A stretch of DNA of 64,000 nucleotides, from the NCBI RefSeq assembly GCF_033568475.1, contig NC_133121.1, positions 30,487,374 to 30,551,373 on the forward strand, written 5' to 3'. Made by a program: the position numbers and the translations under genes. Shown piece after piece: positions 23,400-34,648 of this stretch. The notes beneath the pieces are model-generated. The model had not been told where the DNA came from, ran no database searches, and saw only the letters and a program-made list of their open reading frames with translations. Positions within the stretch are counted from its first letter, which is position 1; each line of letters starts with the position of its first letter. The stretch comes from Henckelia pumila. Its lineage: Eukaryota; Streptophyta; Magnoliopsida; Lamiales; Gesneriaceae.

Positions 23400-26300
23400 T
23401 CACTTGCACTAGAACCAACTAACCATATGCTTTAAACCCATTGATTCGCAATGCTATTCGAACAATGGTCCTGGTATAGGATTAGTTAGTGGATCAACAA
23501 CATTATCTGCAGAGGCGACTATGTCTAACGACACTTCTCCTCTTTCCACAATCTCCTGGATGATGTGGTATTTTTTCAGTACACATTTGGATTTCTGATG
23601 AGACCTGAAGCAACTCCATTAAGAATAACGCCCAACTCTTGGACGAAATTCCTTATCCAAACACCCTCCTTTGCTGCATCGGATGCAGTAATGTATTCGG
23701 CCTCAGTGGTGGAATCCGCAGTGCTGTTTTGCTTGGAACTCTTCCAACAAACAGCAGCACCATTGAGCATGAATACAAAACCAAAATTTGACTTCGAATC
23801 ATCAACATAGCTTTGGAAGCTAGAGTCGGTATAGCCTTCCAATTTTAGTTCTCCACCCCCGTAAACCAAGAACATATTCTTATTCCTTCTCAAATACTTG
23901 AGGATGTCTTTCAAAGCTTTCCAGTGTGGAATACCAGGGTTCAATTGATATGTACTTGCAACCCTCAGTGCAAATGCCACTTCAGAACGTGTAGATATCA
24001 TCGCATACATGATACTACCAATAGCAGATGCATATGTAATGCGTGTCATCGCCTCTATCTCTGCATCATTCTTGGGAGACATGGACTTGGATAGAGACAC
24101 GCCATGACACATTGGTAGATGTCCTCTCTTAGACTCTTCCATCGAGAACCTCTTCACGATGGTATCAATATATGCAGACTGGGTGAGACCAAGAAATCTT
24201 TTTGATCTATCCCGATAGATTTGTATTCCCAATACAAAAGATGCTTAACCCAAGTCCTTCATCGAGAACTTACTCGCTAGCCATACTTTAGTTGATTGCA
24301 GCATTCCTACATCATTTCCAATGAGTAGAATGTCATCAACATAAAGTACCAGGAATGTCACGGCACTCCCACTGACCTTCTTATACACACATGGTTCCTC
24401 AGGATTCTTAATAAAACCAAAATATTTGATTGTACCATCAAATATGAGGTTCCAACTCTTAGATGCTTGTTTTAGACGATAAATAGATCTCTGAAGTTTG
24501 CATACTTTATGCTCACTTCCGATAGATGTGAATCCTTTAGGCTGAGATATGTAAATCTTTTCCTTAATATCCCCATTAAGAAAAGCTGTCTTTACATCCA
24601 TATGCCATATTTCATAGTCATACCATGCATCTATGGCAAGCATTATCATTATAGACTTGAACAAGAAAAAGTTTCCTCAAAGTCAACTCCTTGCCTTTGA
24701 GTATACCCTTTTGCTACCAATCTCGCCTTGAAGGTCACCACCTTCTCATCCGCTCCAAGTTTTCTCTTGTAAATTCATTTTACACCCTATAGGAACAATT
24801 CCCTTAGGTGGATCCACAAGATTCCACACTTGGTTCGAATGCATGGAATTCATATCAGATTCCATAGCTTCAAGCCACTTGGATGAATCGGCATTAGATA
24901 ATGCTTCCTTGAAGGTCCTTAGATCACATCCATGGTCAGGCTCATCTTGGTCCTCTTCAAGAAGCAGACCATATCTCATAGGTGGTCTCGAGATCCTCTC
25001 GAATCTTCTAGGAGCTTGTATCTCCTCTCTTGGCCGTTCAGGTATGGGCTCTACAATCGTGGGTTTTTCTCGAACTTTTTCAAGTTCTATCATCCCCCAT
25101 TTTCTATCCAATAGAAATTCCTTCTCCAAGAAGGTTGCATTCCTAGAAACAAACACCTTTGTTTCTTTTGGATGATAAAAATAATATCCAACCGAATTCC
25201 TTGGATATCCCACGAAGTAGCGTAAAATGGATCAAACATCCAATTTATCTCCCACTGTCTGCTTCACATAAGCAGGGCACCCTCATATTTTAGGATAAGA
25301 ATACTTAGGAGGTTTCCCATCCATATCTCATATGGTGTCTTATCAACTGCCTTTGAATAGACATTGTTCAACAATAGTGTCGCTGTGTCAAGTGCATATC
25401 CCCAAAAGGATGGCGGCAACTCCATGAACCCCATCATAGACCGAACCATGTTCATCAAAGTCCGGTTACGACGTTCTGAGACACAATTTAACTGAGGTGT
25501 AGCAGGTGGAGTCCACTGCGAGAGAATCTCATTATACCTAAGATACTCTTGGAATTCTGCACTCAAGTATTCACCAGCTCGATCCAATCGAAGTGTCTTG
25601 ATGCTTCTTCCCAATTATTTCGCCACTTCATTTCTGAATTCTTTGAACTTTTCAAAAGTTTCAGATTTGTATTTCATCAAATACATGTACCCATACCTAG
25701 AGAAGTCATCGGTAAAGGTGATGAAGTAGGAATGTTTGTGCTTAGTGGTGATGCTAAGTGGACCACACACTTCTGTATGGATCAAATCCAATAGTCCATT
25801 GGCCCGCTCCACATGGCCCTTAAAGGGAATTTTGGTCATCTTTCCTTTTAGACAGCATTCACAAGTAGTAAGAGAATTAATATGAGACATATCAAACATG
25901 CCTTCTCCCACTAGCTTGTTCATCCTTCTTAAGGATATATGACCTAATCGAGCATGCCACAAGTGTGCCGGATTCAGAGTATCTTGTTTTGGATGTTTTT
26001 GATATCTCTTGGACATTATACATTGGAATATCTTTCAATTTTAAATTATAGAGATCGTTTTCCAATTTGCATGTACCAATGAAACATTCATTCTTGTAAA
26101 TATTGCAAACACCTTTGCCAAATAAACAAGAATATCCATCTTTATCAAGCGTAGAAATGAAAATAATATTTTTCACCAAATCTGGTACAAACAAAACATC
26201 TCTCAAAATTAATTTAAAATCATTGTTCAAAATAAGTAAACATCTCCCACAGCTTTGGAAGCAACTCTTGCCCCATTGCCCATTCTCAAGAAGGTCTCAC

Positions 26301-26651
26301 CTTCCCTGAGTCTCCCACTTCTTGTCATCAACTGCAAATCATTACAGAGATGTGAGCCACAACCGGTATCCAATAACCAAGAAGAAAAGTTAATTGAAAT
26401 GTTTACTTCAATGTAGAACATACCATTTCCAAAACCATTCTGGTCAAGATATTCCTTGCAGTTACGCTTACAATGTCCATGCCTAAGTGGGCGTGTTTGC
26501 TCACCGAAGAGCTCTTTGAGATGCAGATGAATGTCAGCAGCATTCTTAGCATCCTCAAAACGCCTCTGCAGCTCATCAGACTTAGAAGCCAGCATATAAC
26601 ACTTGGCTTTCAAGTCATGGTCACACCAATCCTTGTAAGTCTGTAGCTCAT
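23400..26651 (-). pseudogene. copia B gag (end)-pol: protease, integrase, RT, RNase H (broken)
   Basis: Frames in order: 26613-26227 (gag with LASKSDELQRRFEDAKNAADIH, a deletion, then KRNCKEYLDQ and the protease site LLDTGCGSHLCND); 26230-25892 and 26016-25615 (HARLGHIS, CECCLKGK, integrase core D in HTEVCGPL); 25614-25264 (D in LDRAGEY, E replaced within CVSERRNRTL by the family pattern); 25213-24746; 24664-24245 (RT with YVDDILLIGND); 24232-23576 (RNase H STTEAEYITASD). About 430 bp of gag including the zinc knuckle are deleted compared with copia A, as is a short segment at the RNase H end. Not functional. Confidence 0.9.
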
Positions 26652-27283
26652 TGTGAAGACTTAGTGTTGACTTAGCATTAGTTTCATTTAACGGTCAAGA
26701 TCTTCCTTATTGATTAATTAGTTGATCTAAAGGCTGAGATTTAAAAGCCTTGGTAGTTAGGCAGTTAAGTGAGCTAAGATCTGTTAAAAAGGAGTTTTCT
26801 CGGTTTGAGTCATTCATCTTGAAGTTTCAGATCTGAAGAGCAAGAGAGTTTTTCATTCTTTCTCTACGAGAGATCGAGAGCTTCTGATTCACATCTTGTT
26901 TCGTTCAAAATCCTCTAAGAACGTGTATGCTTACTTCTGGGTTACAGATTCAATCGAAGAGGCTCTTTGTTGGCTGCTGGAATCTTGAATAAGGAGTATG
27001 CTTCTGTTCTTGTTTTGATTCTGTTCTAAGCTGGTTTATAGCTGGAGATTCATATTGTCAAGGTTTGTATTGAACTATATCTGGTTTGTTGATTAGTGGA
27101 TTCTTATGGGATTGATCCCAGAACCTTGGATGTAGGATTTGTATAATCCGAACCAAGTAATTCCCTGTGTTCTTGAGTTTTATTGTTTTTCTGATTATTT
27201 CTTTTGGTTTGCTATTCGTAAGTGTTTTGCTGAACTTTTGGATTGTGAAATATCTTGTTTTCTGGAAACGAGTTGTTTCAAAA
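26652..27283 (+). repeat. Tork-like 5' LTR
   Basis: Starts tgtgaagac and ends ttcaaaa, where the 3' LTR has ttcaaca. Same length as the 3' LTR. It is followed after two bases by the primer-binding site TGGTATCAGAGC. Confidence 0.95.
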
Positions 27284-27398
27284 ATTGGTATCAGAGCCTG
27301 AGATTTTAAATCTTGGGCTCAAAGTTGCGATCTTGTTATATTAGAACTTTCTGTTATAAGTCTCTATCTCGTCTCTATTTAAAGATTTCTTGAGAAGG

Positions 27399-30300
27399 AT
27401 GTCTACTGGCCAGGGGCATTCTTTAGCAATGTCTACTTCTAGATTTGAGGTGGAGAAATTTGATGGGAAGAACGATTTTAATTTGTGGCGTGAAAAGATG
27501 ATTGCTCATCTTGGTAATCTTGGTCTGGACGATGCTTTGCAAGGAGAATCCAAGATTCCAAGCACTGTGGAGAACAAGGCAGATATTCTAAAGAAGGCAA
27601 GAAACACTATTGTTCTTAGCTTAAGTGACCAAATTATAAGGAAGGTTGTAAAGGAAAAGACAGCTGCTGATATGTGGCTAAAGCTGGAACAGTTGTATAT
27701 GACAAAAGCACTACCCAATCGAATATATCTAAAACAGAAATTCTATAGCTACAAAATGGATGAAAACAAGTCCATTGATGAGAACATTGATGAATTCACC
27801 AAGCTGTTATCGGATCTTGAGAACATGGAAGTGAATATTGATGAGGAAGACCAAGCAATTTTTCTGCTCAACTCTCTGCCGAAAGCATATGATCAGTTAA
27901 GAGATACCTTAAAGTATGGCAGGGAAACACTTACTCTTGAAGAAGTGACAGGGGCTGCATATTCTAAAGAATTGGATTTGAAAGCTAATGGAATGCTTCA
28001 AAAGCCTGCTGGTGAAGGGTTGAATGTAAGGGGGAGATCTCTTGAGAGAAAGGGTTCAACTAGTAAATGGAGATCCAGATCGAGGTCTAAGTCAAGATCA
28101 AAGAGGACTTGTTGGCTGTGTAAAAAGGAGGGACATATAAGAAGATTCTGTCCTCAAATGAAAACCAATCCAGGACAAGATACATCTTCTAACACTGATG
28201 CAGCAAATATAATGAAAGGTTATGAAGAAGCCGAAGTCCTAACTATCTCATCTGATAATCCAACTGATGAATGGATCCTTGATTCTGGATGTACTTATCA
28301 CATGTCTCCAAGAAAAGATTGGTTCTCAGATTTTAGAGAGACAGAAACAGGTTATGTCCTACTAAGAAATAATGAGTCTTGCAGAATTCTGGGAGTTGGA
28401 TCAGTGAAGTTGAAAATGTGGGATGGATCAGTCAAGATTCTGACTGATGTAAGATATATCCCTGATCTAAAGAGAAATTTGATTTCCTTAGGTACATTAG
28501 ATCAGAAAGGACTAACCTATAAAGCTCAAGGTGGCATTCTCAAGGTAGTGAAGGGTTCACTAGTTATAATGAAAGCCATTCTGAAACAAGGGTTGTATTT
28601 TCTTCAAGGATCTACCTTATCTTCTGAAACTCATGTAACTACATCTGATAAGAATCAAACTCTCCTTTGGCATCAAAGGCTAGGACATATGAGTTTAAAG
28701 GGGCTACAGGAGCTATGTAAACAAGGACTTCTGGACTCAAAGCATATCAACAAGTTGGACTTCTGTGAAAACTGCATATTAGGTAAGACACATAGACTGA
28801 GTTTTAAGACAGCAATACACAATACAAAGTCACCTCTGGACTATATTCATGCTGATCTTTGGGGCTCGTCTAAGGTACCTTATTCACTGTCTAAATGCCA
28901 ATATTTTGTTTCTTTGATTGATGATTACTCAAGAAAAGTTTGGATTTACTTTCTAAAAACTAAGGATCAAGCTTTTAGTAAGTTTGTTGAATGGAAACGT
29001 TTAGTAGAAAATCAAACTGGAAACAAAATTAAAACCTTAAGAACAGATAATGGTTTGGAGTTTTGTAATCATGAGTTTGATGAATATTGTTCCAAAAATG
29101 GCATCGCTAGACATAGGACATGCACATATACACCACAACAAAATGGAGTAACCGAACGTATGAATAGGACTATCATGAATAAAGTTAGATGTATGCTTAG
29201 TGAAAGTGGATTACCATTCAAATTTTGGGCAGAGGCTGCCTCTACTGCATGTTACTTGATCAATTTATCACCATCCTCTGCTATCGATTTTTTATTTCCA
29301 GAATTTAAATGGTCTGGTTTGAAACCTAATTACAAACATCTAAGAACTTTTGGTTGTGTTGTGTACATTCATTCAAACCAAGGTAAATTAAGTCCTAGAG
29401 CTAAGAAAGGCATTCTACTTGGATACCCTACTGGGGTAAAAGGATATAAAGTATGGCTATTGGATGACCTCAAGTGTGCAATCAGTAGAGATGTGGTCTT
29501 TAATGAATCTATATTTTATAAAGCTAACAAACTTGCTCCAGATTTAGCCAGCTCTAAACAAGCTGAGCAGAGTTTTCAGGGAAATGAACAGCTGCATACA
29601 GAAAGAAATTCTCCTGAGAATGATCAAGGTGGAGCTGATCTCAAGCAATTTGAAGAATTTTTTGACATGAATCATACAGAAAATGAGAGATTACAGAATG
29701 ACACTGATGTATTGGATGAAATAAAAAAGGATCACAGTGATGAGACACTCAGTGACCATCAACAAGATGACTATCTACTGGCAAGAGACAGAGTTAGAAG
29801 AGAAATTAGATTGCCTGCTAGATTTGCATCTTCCGAATTCACAGCCTTTTCACTAAATGTAGCTGATTTGATGGATTTAGAAGAACCTAATACTTATGAA
29901 GAGGCTGTGAACAGTAAGGACATTGAAAAATGGTTGAAAGCCATGAAAGATGAATTTAGTTCTTTAATCAAGAATAACACATGGGTGTTAATTGATAAAC
30001 CAAAATACAAGAAGGTGATAGGCTGTAAGTGGGTGTTTAAAAGGAAACCAGAAGTTCCAGGAGTTGAAGGGCCAAGGTTTAAGGCCAGATTGGTTGCAAA
30101 AGGATTCTCTCAGGTTGAAGGAATCGATTATCATGAGGTTTTTTCACCAGTGGTAAAACACTCATCTATTAGAATTTTACTTGCAATCACAGCAATTCAA
30201 GATTTGGAGCTTGAGAAATTAGATGTCAAAACGGCTTTCTTATATGGGAATCTTGATGAAAAGATACTAATGGCTCAACCAAAAGGTTTTGAAACAGATC

Positions 30301-31445
30301 CTCAAGCTGGAAAAGTGTGTTTGCTGCAGAAGTCAATTTATGGCTTAAAGCAATCACCTAGGAAATGGTATAAACGTTTTGATGTCTTCATGCTACAGCA
30401 GGGATATATGAGATCAAAATATGATAGTTGTGTTTATTTCAGGAAGCTTCAAAATCAGTTTTATATCTACTTATTGATTTATGTTGATGACATGCTTATA
30501 GCATGTAAAGATCTAAGTGAAATTCAGAGGTTGAAACATCAGCTTAACTCTGAATTTGAGATGAAGGATCTCGGTGCAGCAAAACAGATTTTAGGAATTG
30601 AGATTCGAAGGGACAGAAAGCTTAGAACTTTGACATTGTCACAAGGAAGATATGTTAATAAGGTATTGAATCTCTTCAAGATGTCTGAATCAAAGGCTGT
30701 TAGCACTCCTATTGATGCTCATTTCAAGCTTATGGCCGTACAACAGGATCAGGAGGAATTAGAGAGCATTCATATGAAAAATATACCTTATTCTAATGCT
30801 GTAGGAAGTGTAATGTACTTGATGATTTCAACTCGACCAGACATCACCTATGGCTTGAGTCTGGTAAGTAGATTCATGAGCAAACCTAGTAGAGAACATT
30901 GGAAAGCAATGCAATGGCTACTTAGGTATTTAAAGGGAACCACACAGCTAAAGTTAACATACACAGATCACACTTTGAATTCAGTCACTGGATACTGTGA
31001 TTCTGATTATGCTGCTGATTTAGATAGAAGGAGATCAATTTCTGGATATGTTTTCACAGTTGGAGGAAATGTGGTGAGTTGGAAATCTAGCTTGCAGAAT
31101 GTGGTAGCTTTATCAACTACTGAAGCAGAGTACATCAGCTTAACCGAAGCAGTTAAGGAAGGGATTTGGATCACTGGTTTTGTATCAGAAATGGGACTTA
31201 AACAAAAGGATGTTACTATCTTTTGTGATTCACAGAGTGCAATTCATTTATCTAAAAACTCAGTCTTTCATGAGAGGACAAAACATATAGACGTGAGGTT
31301 GCATTTTGTGAGGGATATTATATCAAGAGGTCTAGTTAAGATCCAAAAGATAGATACATCGATTAATCCAGCTGACATTTTAACAAAGGTGGTGCCTGTG
31401 AGCAAACTCATACATGCTTTGGGATTGCTCAAACTGGTGGAGTAA
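27399..31445 (+). CDS. Tork/TNT1-94-like copia gag-pol polyprotein, intact
   Basis: 1348 aa from the ATG at 27399; an upstream in-frame TTG at 27390 is an unlikely start. Domains in order (approximate residues): gag UBN2-type (15-200, FDGKNDFNLWREKM); basic Arg/Ser stretch, then zinc knuckle CWLCKKEGHIRRFC (about 238-251); aspartic protease WILDSGCTYHMSP (about 292); integrase HHCC (HQRLGHMS ... CENCILGK); core with D in HADLWG, D in TDNGLEF and E in NGVTERMNRT; reverse transcriptase (KARLVAKGFSQVEGIDY, LDVKTAFLYGNL, catalytic YVDDML); RNase H (CDSDYAADLDRRRSISGY, TTEAEYISL, CDSQSAIHLSKN). The polyprotein makes the particle, processes itself, copies RNA to cDNA and integrates it. Length and motif set are normal for the family, and no missing catalytic residue was seen. 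Confidence 0.96.
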   Translation: MSTGQGHSLAMSTSRFEVEKFDGKNDFNLWREKMIAHLGNLGLDDALQGESKIPSTVENKADILKKARNTIVLSLSDQIIRKVVKEKTAADMWLKLEQLYMTKALPNRIYLKQKFYSYKMDENKSIDENIDEFTKLLSDLENMEVNIDEEDQAIFLLNSLPKAYDQLRDTLKYGRETLTLEEVTGAAYSKELDLKANGMLQKPAGEGLNVRGRSLERKGSTSKWRSRSRSKSRSKRTCWLCKKEGHIRRFCPQMKTNPGQDTSSNTDAANIMKGYEEAEVLTISSDNPTDEWILDSGCTYHMSPRKDWFSDFRETETGYVLLRNNESCRILGVGSVKLKMWDGSVKILTDVRYIPDLKRNLISLGTLDQKGLTYKAQGGILKVVKGSLVIMKAILKQGLYFLQGSTLSSETHVTTSDKNQTLLWHQRLGHMSLKGLQELCKQGLLDSKHINKLDFCENCILGKTHRLSFKTAIHNTKSPLDYIHADLWGSSKVPYSLSKCQYFVSLIDDYSRKVWIYFLKTKDQAFSKFVEWKRLVENQTGNKIKTLRTDNGLEFCNHEFDEYCSKNGIARHRTCTYTPQQNGVTERMNRTIMNKVRCMLSESGLPFKFWAEAASTACYLINLSPSSAIDFLFPEFKWSGLKPNYKHLRTFGCVVYIHSNQGKLSPRAKKGILLGYPTGVKGYKVWLLDDLKCAISRDVVFNESIFYKANKLAPDLASSKQAEQSFQGNEQLHTERNSPENDQGGADLKQFEEFFDMNHTENERLQNDTDVLDEIKKDHSDETLSDHQQDDYLLARDRVRREIRLPARFASSEFTAFSLNVADLMDLEEPNTYEEAVNSKDIEKWLKAMKDEFSSLIKNNTWVLIDKPKYKKVIGCKWVFKRKPEVPGVEGPRFKARLVAKGFSQVEGIDYHEVFSPVVKHSSIRILLAITAIQDLELEKLDVKTAFLYGNLDEKILMAQPKGFETDPQAGKVCLLQKSIYGLKQSPRKWYKRFDVFMLQQGYMRSKYDSCVYFRKLQNQFYIYLLIYVDDMLIACKDLSEIQRLKHQLNSEFEMKDLGAAKQILGIEIRRDRKLRTLTLSQGRYVNKVLNLFKMSESKAVSTPIDAHFKLMAVQQDQEELESIHMKNIPYSNAVGSVMYLMISTRPDITYGLSLVSRFMSKPSREHWKAMQWLLRYLKGTTQLKLTYTDHTLNSVTGYCDSDYAADLDRRRSISGYVFTVGGNVVSWKSSLQNVVALSTTEAEYISLTEAVKEGIWITGFVSEMGLKQKDVTIFCDSQSAIHLSKNSVFHERTKHIDVRLHFVRDIISRGLVKIQKIDTSINPADILTKVVPVSKLIHALGLLKLVE

Positions 31446-31515
31446 GATACACTCCTAAATACTGGGATTTCATAGAATTCATGTTATGAAAGCAAATCAG
31501 TCAAAGGTGGAGAAT

Positions 31516-32147
31516 TGTGAAGACTTAGTGTTGAATTAGCATTAGTTTCATTTAACGGTCAAGATCTTCCTTATTGATTAATTAGTTGATCTAAAGGCTG
31601 AGATTTAAAAGCCTTGGTAGTTAGGCAGTTAAGTGAGCTAAGATCTGTTAAAAAGGAGTTTTCTCGGTTTGAGTCATTCATCTTGAAGTTTCAGATCTGA
31701 AGAGCAAGAGAGTTTTTCATTCTTTCTCTACGAGAGATCGAGAGCTTCTGATTCACATCTTGTTTCGTTCAAAATCCTCTAAGAACGTGTATGCTTACTT
31801 CTGGGTTACAGATTCAATCGAAGAGGCTCTTTGTTGGCTGCTGGAATCTTGAATAAGGAGTATGCTTCTGTTCTTGTTTTGATTCTGTTCTAAGCTGGTT
31901 TATAGCTGGAGATTCATATTGTCGAGGGTTGTATTGAACTATATCTGGTTTGTTGATTAGTGGATTCTTATGGGATTGATCCCAGAACCTTGGATGTAGG
32001 ATTTGTATAATCCTAACCAAGTAATTCCCTGTGTTCTTGAGTTTTATTGTTTTTCTGATTATTTCTTTTGGTTTGCTATTCGTAAGTGTTTTGCTGAACT
32101 TTTGGATTGTGAAATATCTTGTTTTCTGGAAACGAGTAGTTTCAACA
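31516..32147 (+). repeat. Tork-like 3' LTR
   Basis: 632 bp, starting tgtgaagac and ending tttcaaca, next to the target duplication ctcat. It differs from the 5' LTR at about six sites, for example gacttagc/gaattagc and ccgaacc/cctaacc. Confidence 0.95.
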
Positions 32148-32321
32148 CTCATCAAGGCTACATCCAGTCGGAGCCTCAACAAGAGGCGACTTATCAAGTG
32201 TATATGCAATCCTCTCTGAGTTCAAGAAAATTTTCAGATTTCTTAGCCAATCGAGGTAATTTGGACCAATCAGTACATGTTTGTCGAGTATTGCAGATAA
32301 CGGATTGCGAATTGATGACAT
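32148..32321 (-). pseudogene. copia B gag N-terminus, separated by the insertion
   Basis: ATG at 32319-32321 encodes MSSIRNPLSAILDKHVLIG ... NYLDWLRNLKIFL and continues to ...CSLDE at the insertion point. This matches the copia A N-terminus (MNSRNPLFSILEQNKLTG). The reading frame resumes at 26651 as LQTYKDWCDHDLKAKCYM. Confidence 0.88.
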
Positions 32322-32516
32322 GTCAAAAGTTTTGTACTGAAAATCATAACAGATAAATGTTATTGACTATTTTAAAATATTTAATAAGATATAAAGTATG
32401 AACTTTAACTTTATAAATTTTTACTCCCACTGTTTTGACATTTTCACTACCCTCTAGTGAAAACGGAAAACACATTTCCTCAGTAGGTACGTAAGGTCCA
32501 ATTAGCCAATCATGAT

Positions 32517-32825
32517 CCCGAATAATATCAGTCAATCACAATTTCTAAAAGGTAGTTTCCAATTGCATCTCCATGCAACCCTTACGTAAAATTTTGTCTC
32601 ACGCTTGATTAGGACCAATAATATGACGTCATTCATCTTTACACGACAAACCTTACCTATCGATATCGAACCTTAATGGACGGTCGCCATGAGTTTCCCC
32701 AATAATATGAGCCGAAGCCATGGGAGTTCCACGTAGTTCAAATCAACATTTCAATGGATGTTACAGATTTCCGGCATCCAAACCCCCCCCCCCCCCACCT
32801 CCCCCCCCCCCAATAATATGAGCCT
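32517..32825 (-). repeat. Four spaced GGCTCATATTATTGGG-like motifs and poly-C tracts in copia B leader
   Basis: Plus-strand copies: cccgaataatatcagtc (32517), gaccaataatatgacgtc (32613), ccccaataatatgagccg (32697) and cccccaataatatgagcc (32807), spaced about 85-110 bp. Two C runs, about 13 and 12 nt, occupy 32783-32811. The same four motifs in the same order occur in copia A (42890-43172). Confidence 0.8.
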
Positions 32826-33856
32826 AGCATTGAATACGGGTAGCGTTCAACATGCACCCATTGTCGATGGAAGACATGAAAATTATAAAAAAATTTATAA
32901 TTTTCCTTTTCGGGCTTGATATAAATTTTGAATCTAATTCAAAATGAGAGTTTTTTAATTTTTGAAATGGTCTCATCATTAATTTTAAAAATCGCCATGT
33001 TTGATCGTATGATTGCCGGATTCATGCAACTTTATTATTATAAAATAATAACACACATACTCATTATTTATAATATATCATGCATTTATTATAAACAATA
33101 AATTAACAAGGATGATCAATCGTCCCAAAACTATTTGGCCCGTGTGAGCCAAACACGGGCCTAGTTCCAATCCTAGAGAATGCACGGGATTCAAATGCAA
33201 CAATTACATAAGCTTCCAATATTTACATGTCTTGGATCTTCACAATTCATCAGACCCACCATCTTCCAATCTTGATCTTTCACTATCAAATATTTTACAA
33301 TAAAATATCCATGGCAAATAGGGATACATCTCATGGGGGTGGGAGCGGGCTATAAACCAAGCCCACTTTATAATTTGATAATTATTACAATCTATTCAAC
33401 ACAAAATATCCTAGAATACACCTGGCAAATTGGTCTTGGGCTTTTGATAATCCTTCATGCATAATATCACATATCATAAACCATCAATTAATTATCACAA
33501 TAATCAATTGATCAAATATTATATATCTTGGTCCAATCACTAACCGCCACAATTATAAATTAAATTAACAAAATAAACAAACACATTTGTTTACTTTTCA
33601 ATTAATTTATTTATAACCGAATTTCTTGTAAATCATCATTTACTATAAATAATCAAAGTCACACTTTAATTATTTATTTCATGAGAAAATACATACATTA
33701 TAAAGTTTAATTTTTTACAAAAATCAACTATAATGATTTTAGCAAGGGCCTATGACACTTGATATAACACCTTTTGGAAACACAAGTCGTCATAGTCGTT
33801 ACCGAAACTCCATCGACGGATTCCGGCCAAATTTTTATTTTTTTATTAAAATTTGA

Positions 33857-33915
33857 GCTGCCCATGGGGCAGCCCTTGGCTGCCCAAACTGCCCAAAATG
33901 GGCAGCCCCTCATTT
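33857..33915 (-). other. GC-rich ggcagcc/ggctgcc hairpin cluster in copia B leader
   Basis: A short block with agctgcccatggggcagccc and further ctgccca/tgggcag units in otherwise AT-rich DNA. Its leader position matches the larger GC-rich block in copia A (44222-44415). Confidence 0.65.
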
Positions 33916-34040
33916 TATAAATTTTTTTCAAAAACAGCCCCAAAAGTTGAAGAAATGATTTTCTCATTCGGTTAGAAATTGACCTCAACATAATATTCAA
34001 CAAATGCTACACAAAAAGAGTAACCTGACTATGATACTAC

Positions 34041-34607
34041 TGTTGGGGATCGGTTAACTCATGCCCGAAAACGCAGCAAAAATTTAAATTTTTTAACATA
34101 AACACCAAGCACTTGTGTAGCATTCAAATCATCAAACATCCACAGGGTGTTTAAGAAGATTTTACCTATCAATCTCGAAAGATTGATTTATGGCTCCAAC
34201 AAAGTTGTGAACAACTTAGCTCTTGAAATGGTAGACACTATCTACAAGCTTTCAAGAGCACACCTTGCTCAAATGGATTCAAGCCTTCAAGAATATACCT
34301 TCTTCGAAATAGCTCCTCCTTCGAATTAGGTCCACGACTAGACAACCTAGATTCACTCTAAATATGAACTAGAATATTTAAAGAATTTTTCATTGAGATA
34401 TTTCTTGCCTTTTCTCCCAAAATCAAAAGACAAAAACTTGGAGAATTAGAGATGCGAAGGGGATGGCCATGTCTCTTATTTTATGGAGGAATATTGATTA
34501 ACTTTTAATCATGGTCAAAGATAATATAAATATGCAATTAAACCATGCATGGAGAATTTCATCCAACCTTTAACCTTTCATATTTCCTCTCACATATAAT
34601 ATATAAG

Positions 34608-34648
<41 letters not shown>

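Larger units (their letters stand above)
26652..32147 (+). mobile_element. Intact Tork/TNT1-like Ty1/copia retrotransposon
   Basis: A 5496-bp element with 632-bp LTRs (26652-27283 and 31516-32147), a perfect 5-bp target duplication ctcat (26647-26651 and 32148-32152), a tRNA-Met primer site (27286-27297), a polypurine tract (aaaggtggagaat, 31503-31515) and one uninterrupted gag-pol ORF. By eye the LTRs differ at about six positions. All structural requirements for autonomy are visible, and the insertion is recent. It sits in copia B gag in the opposite orientation. Confidence 0.96.

Noticed and set aside
27390..27398. Upstream TTG as start of the Tork-type polyprotein
   Set aside because: The ATG at 27399 is the first AUG in frame and fits family N-termini; non-AUG initiation is not needed.
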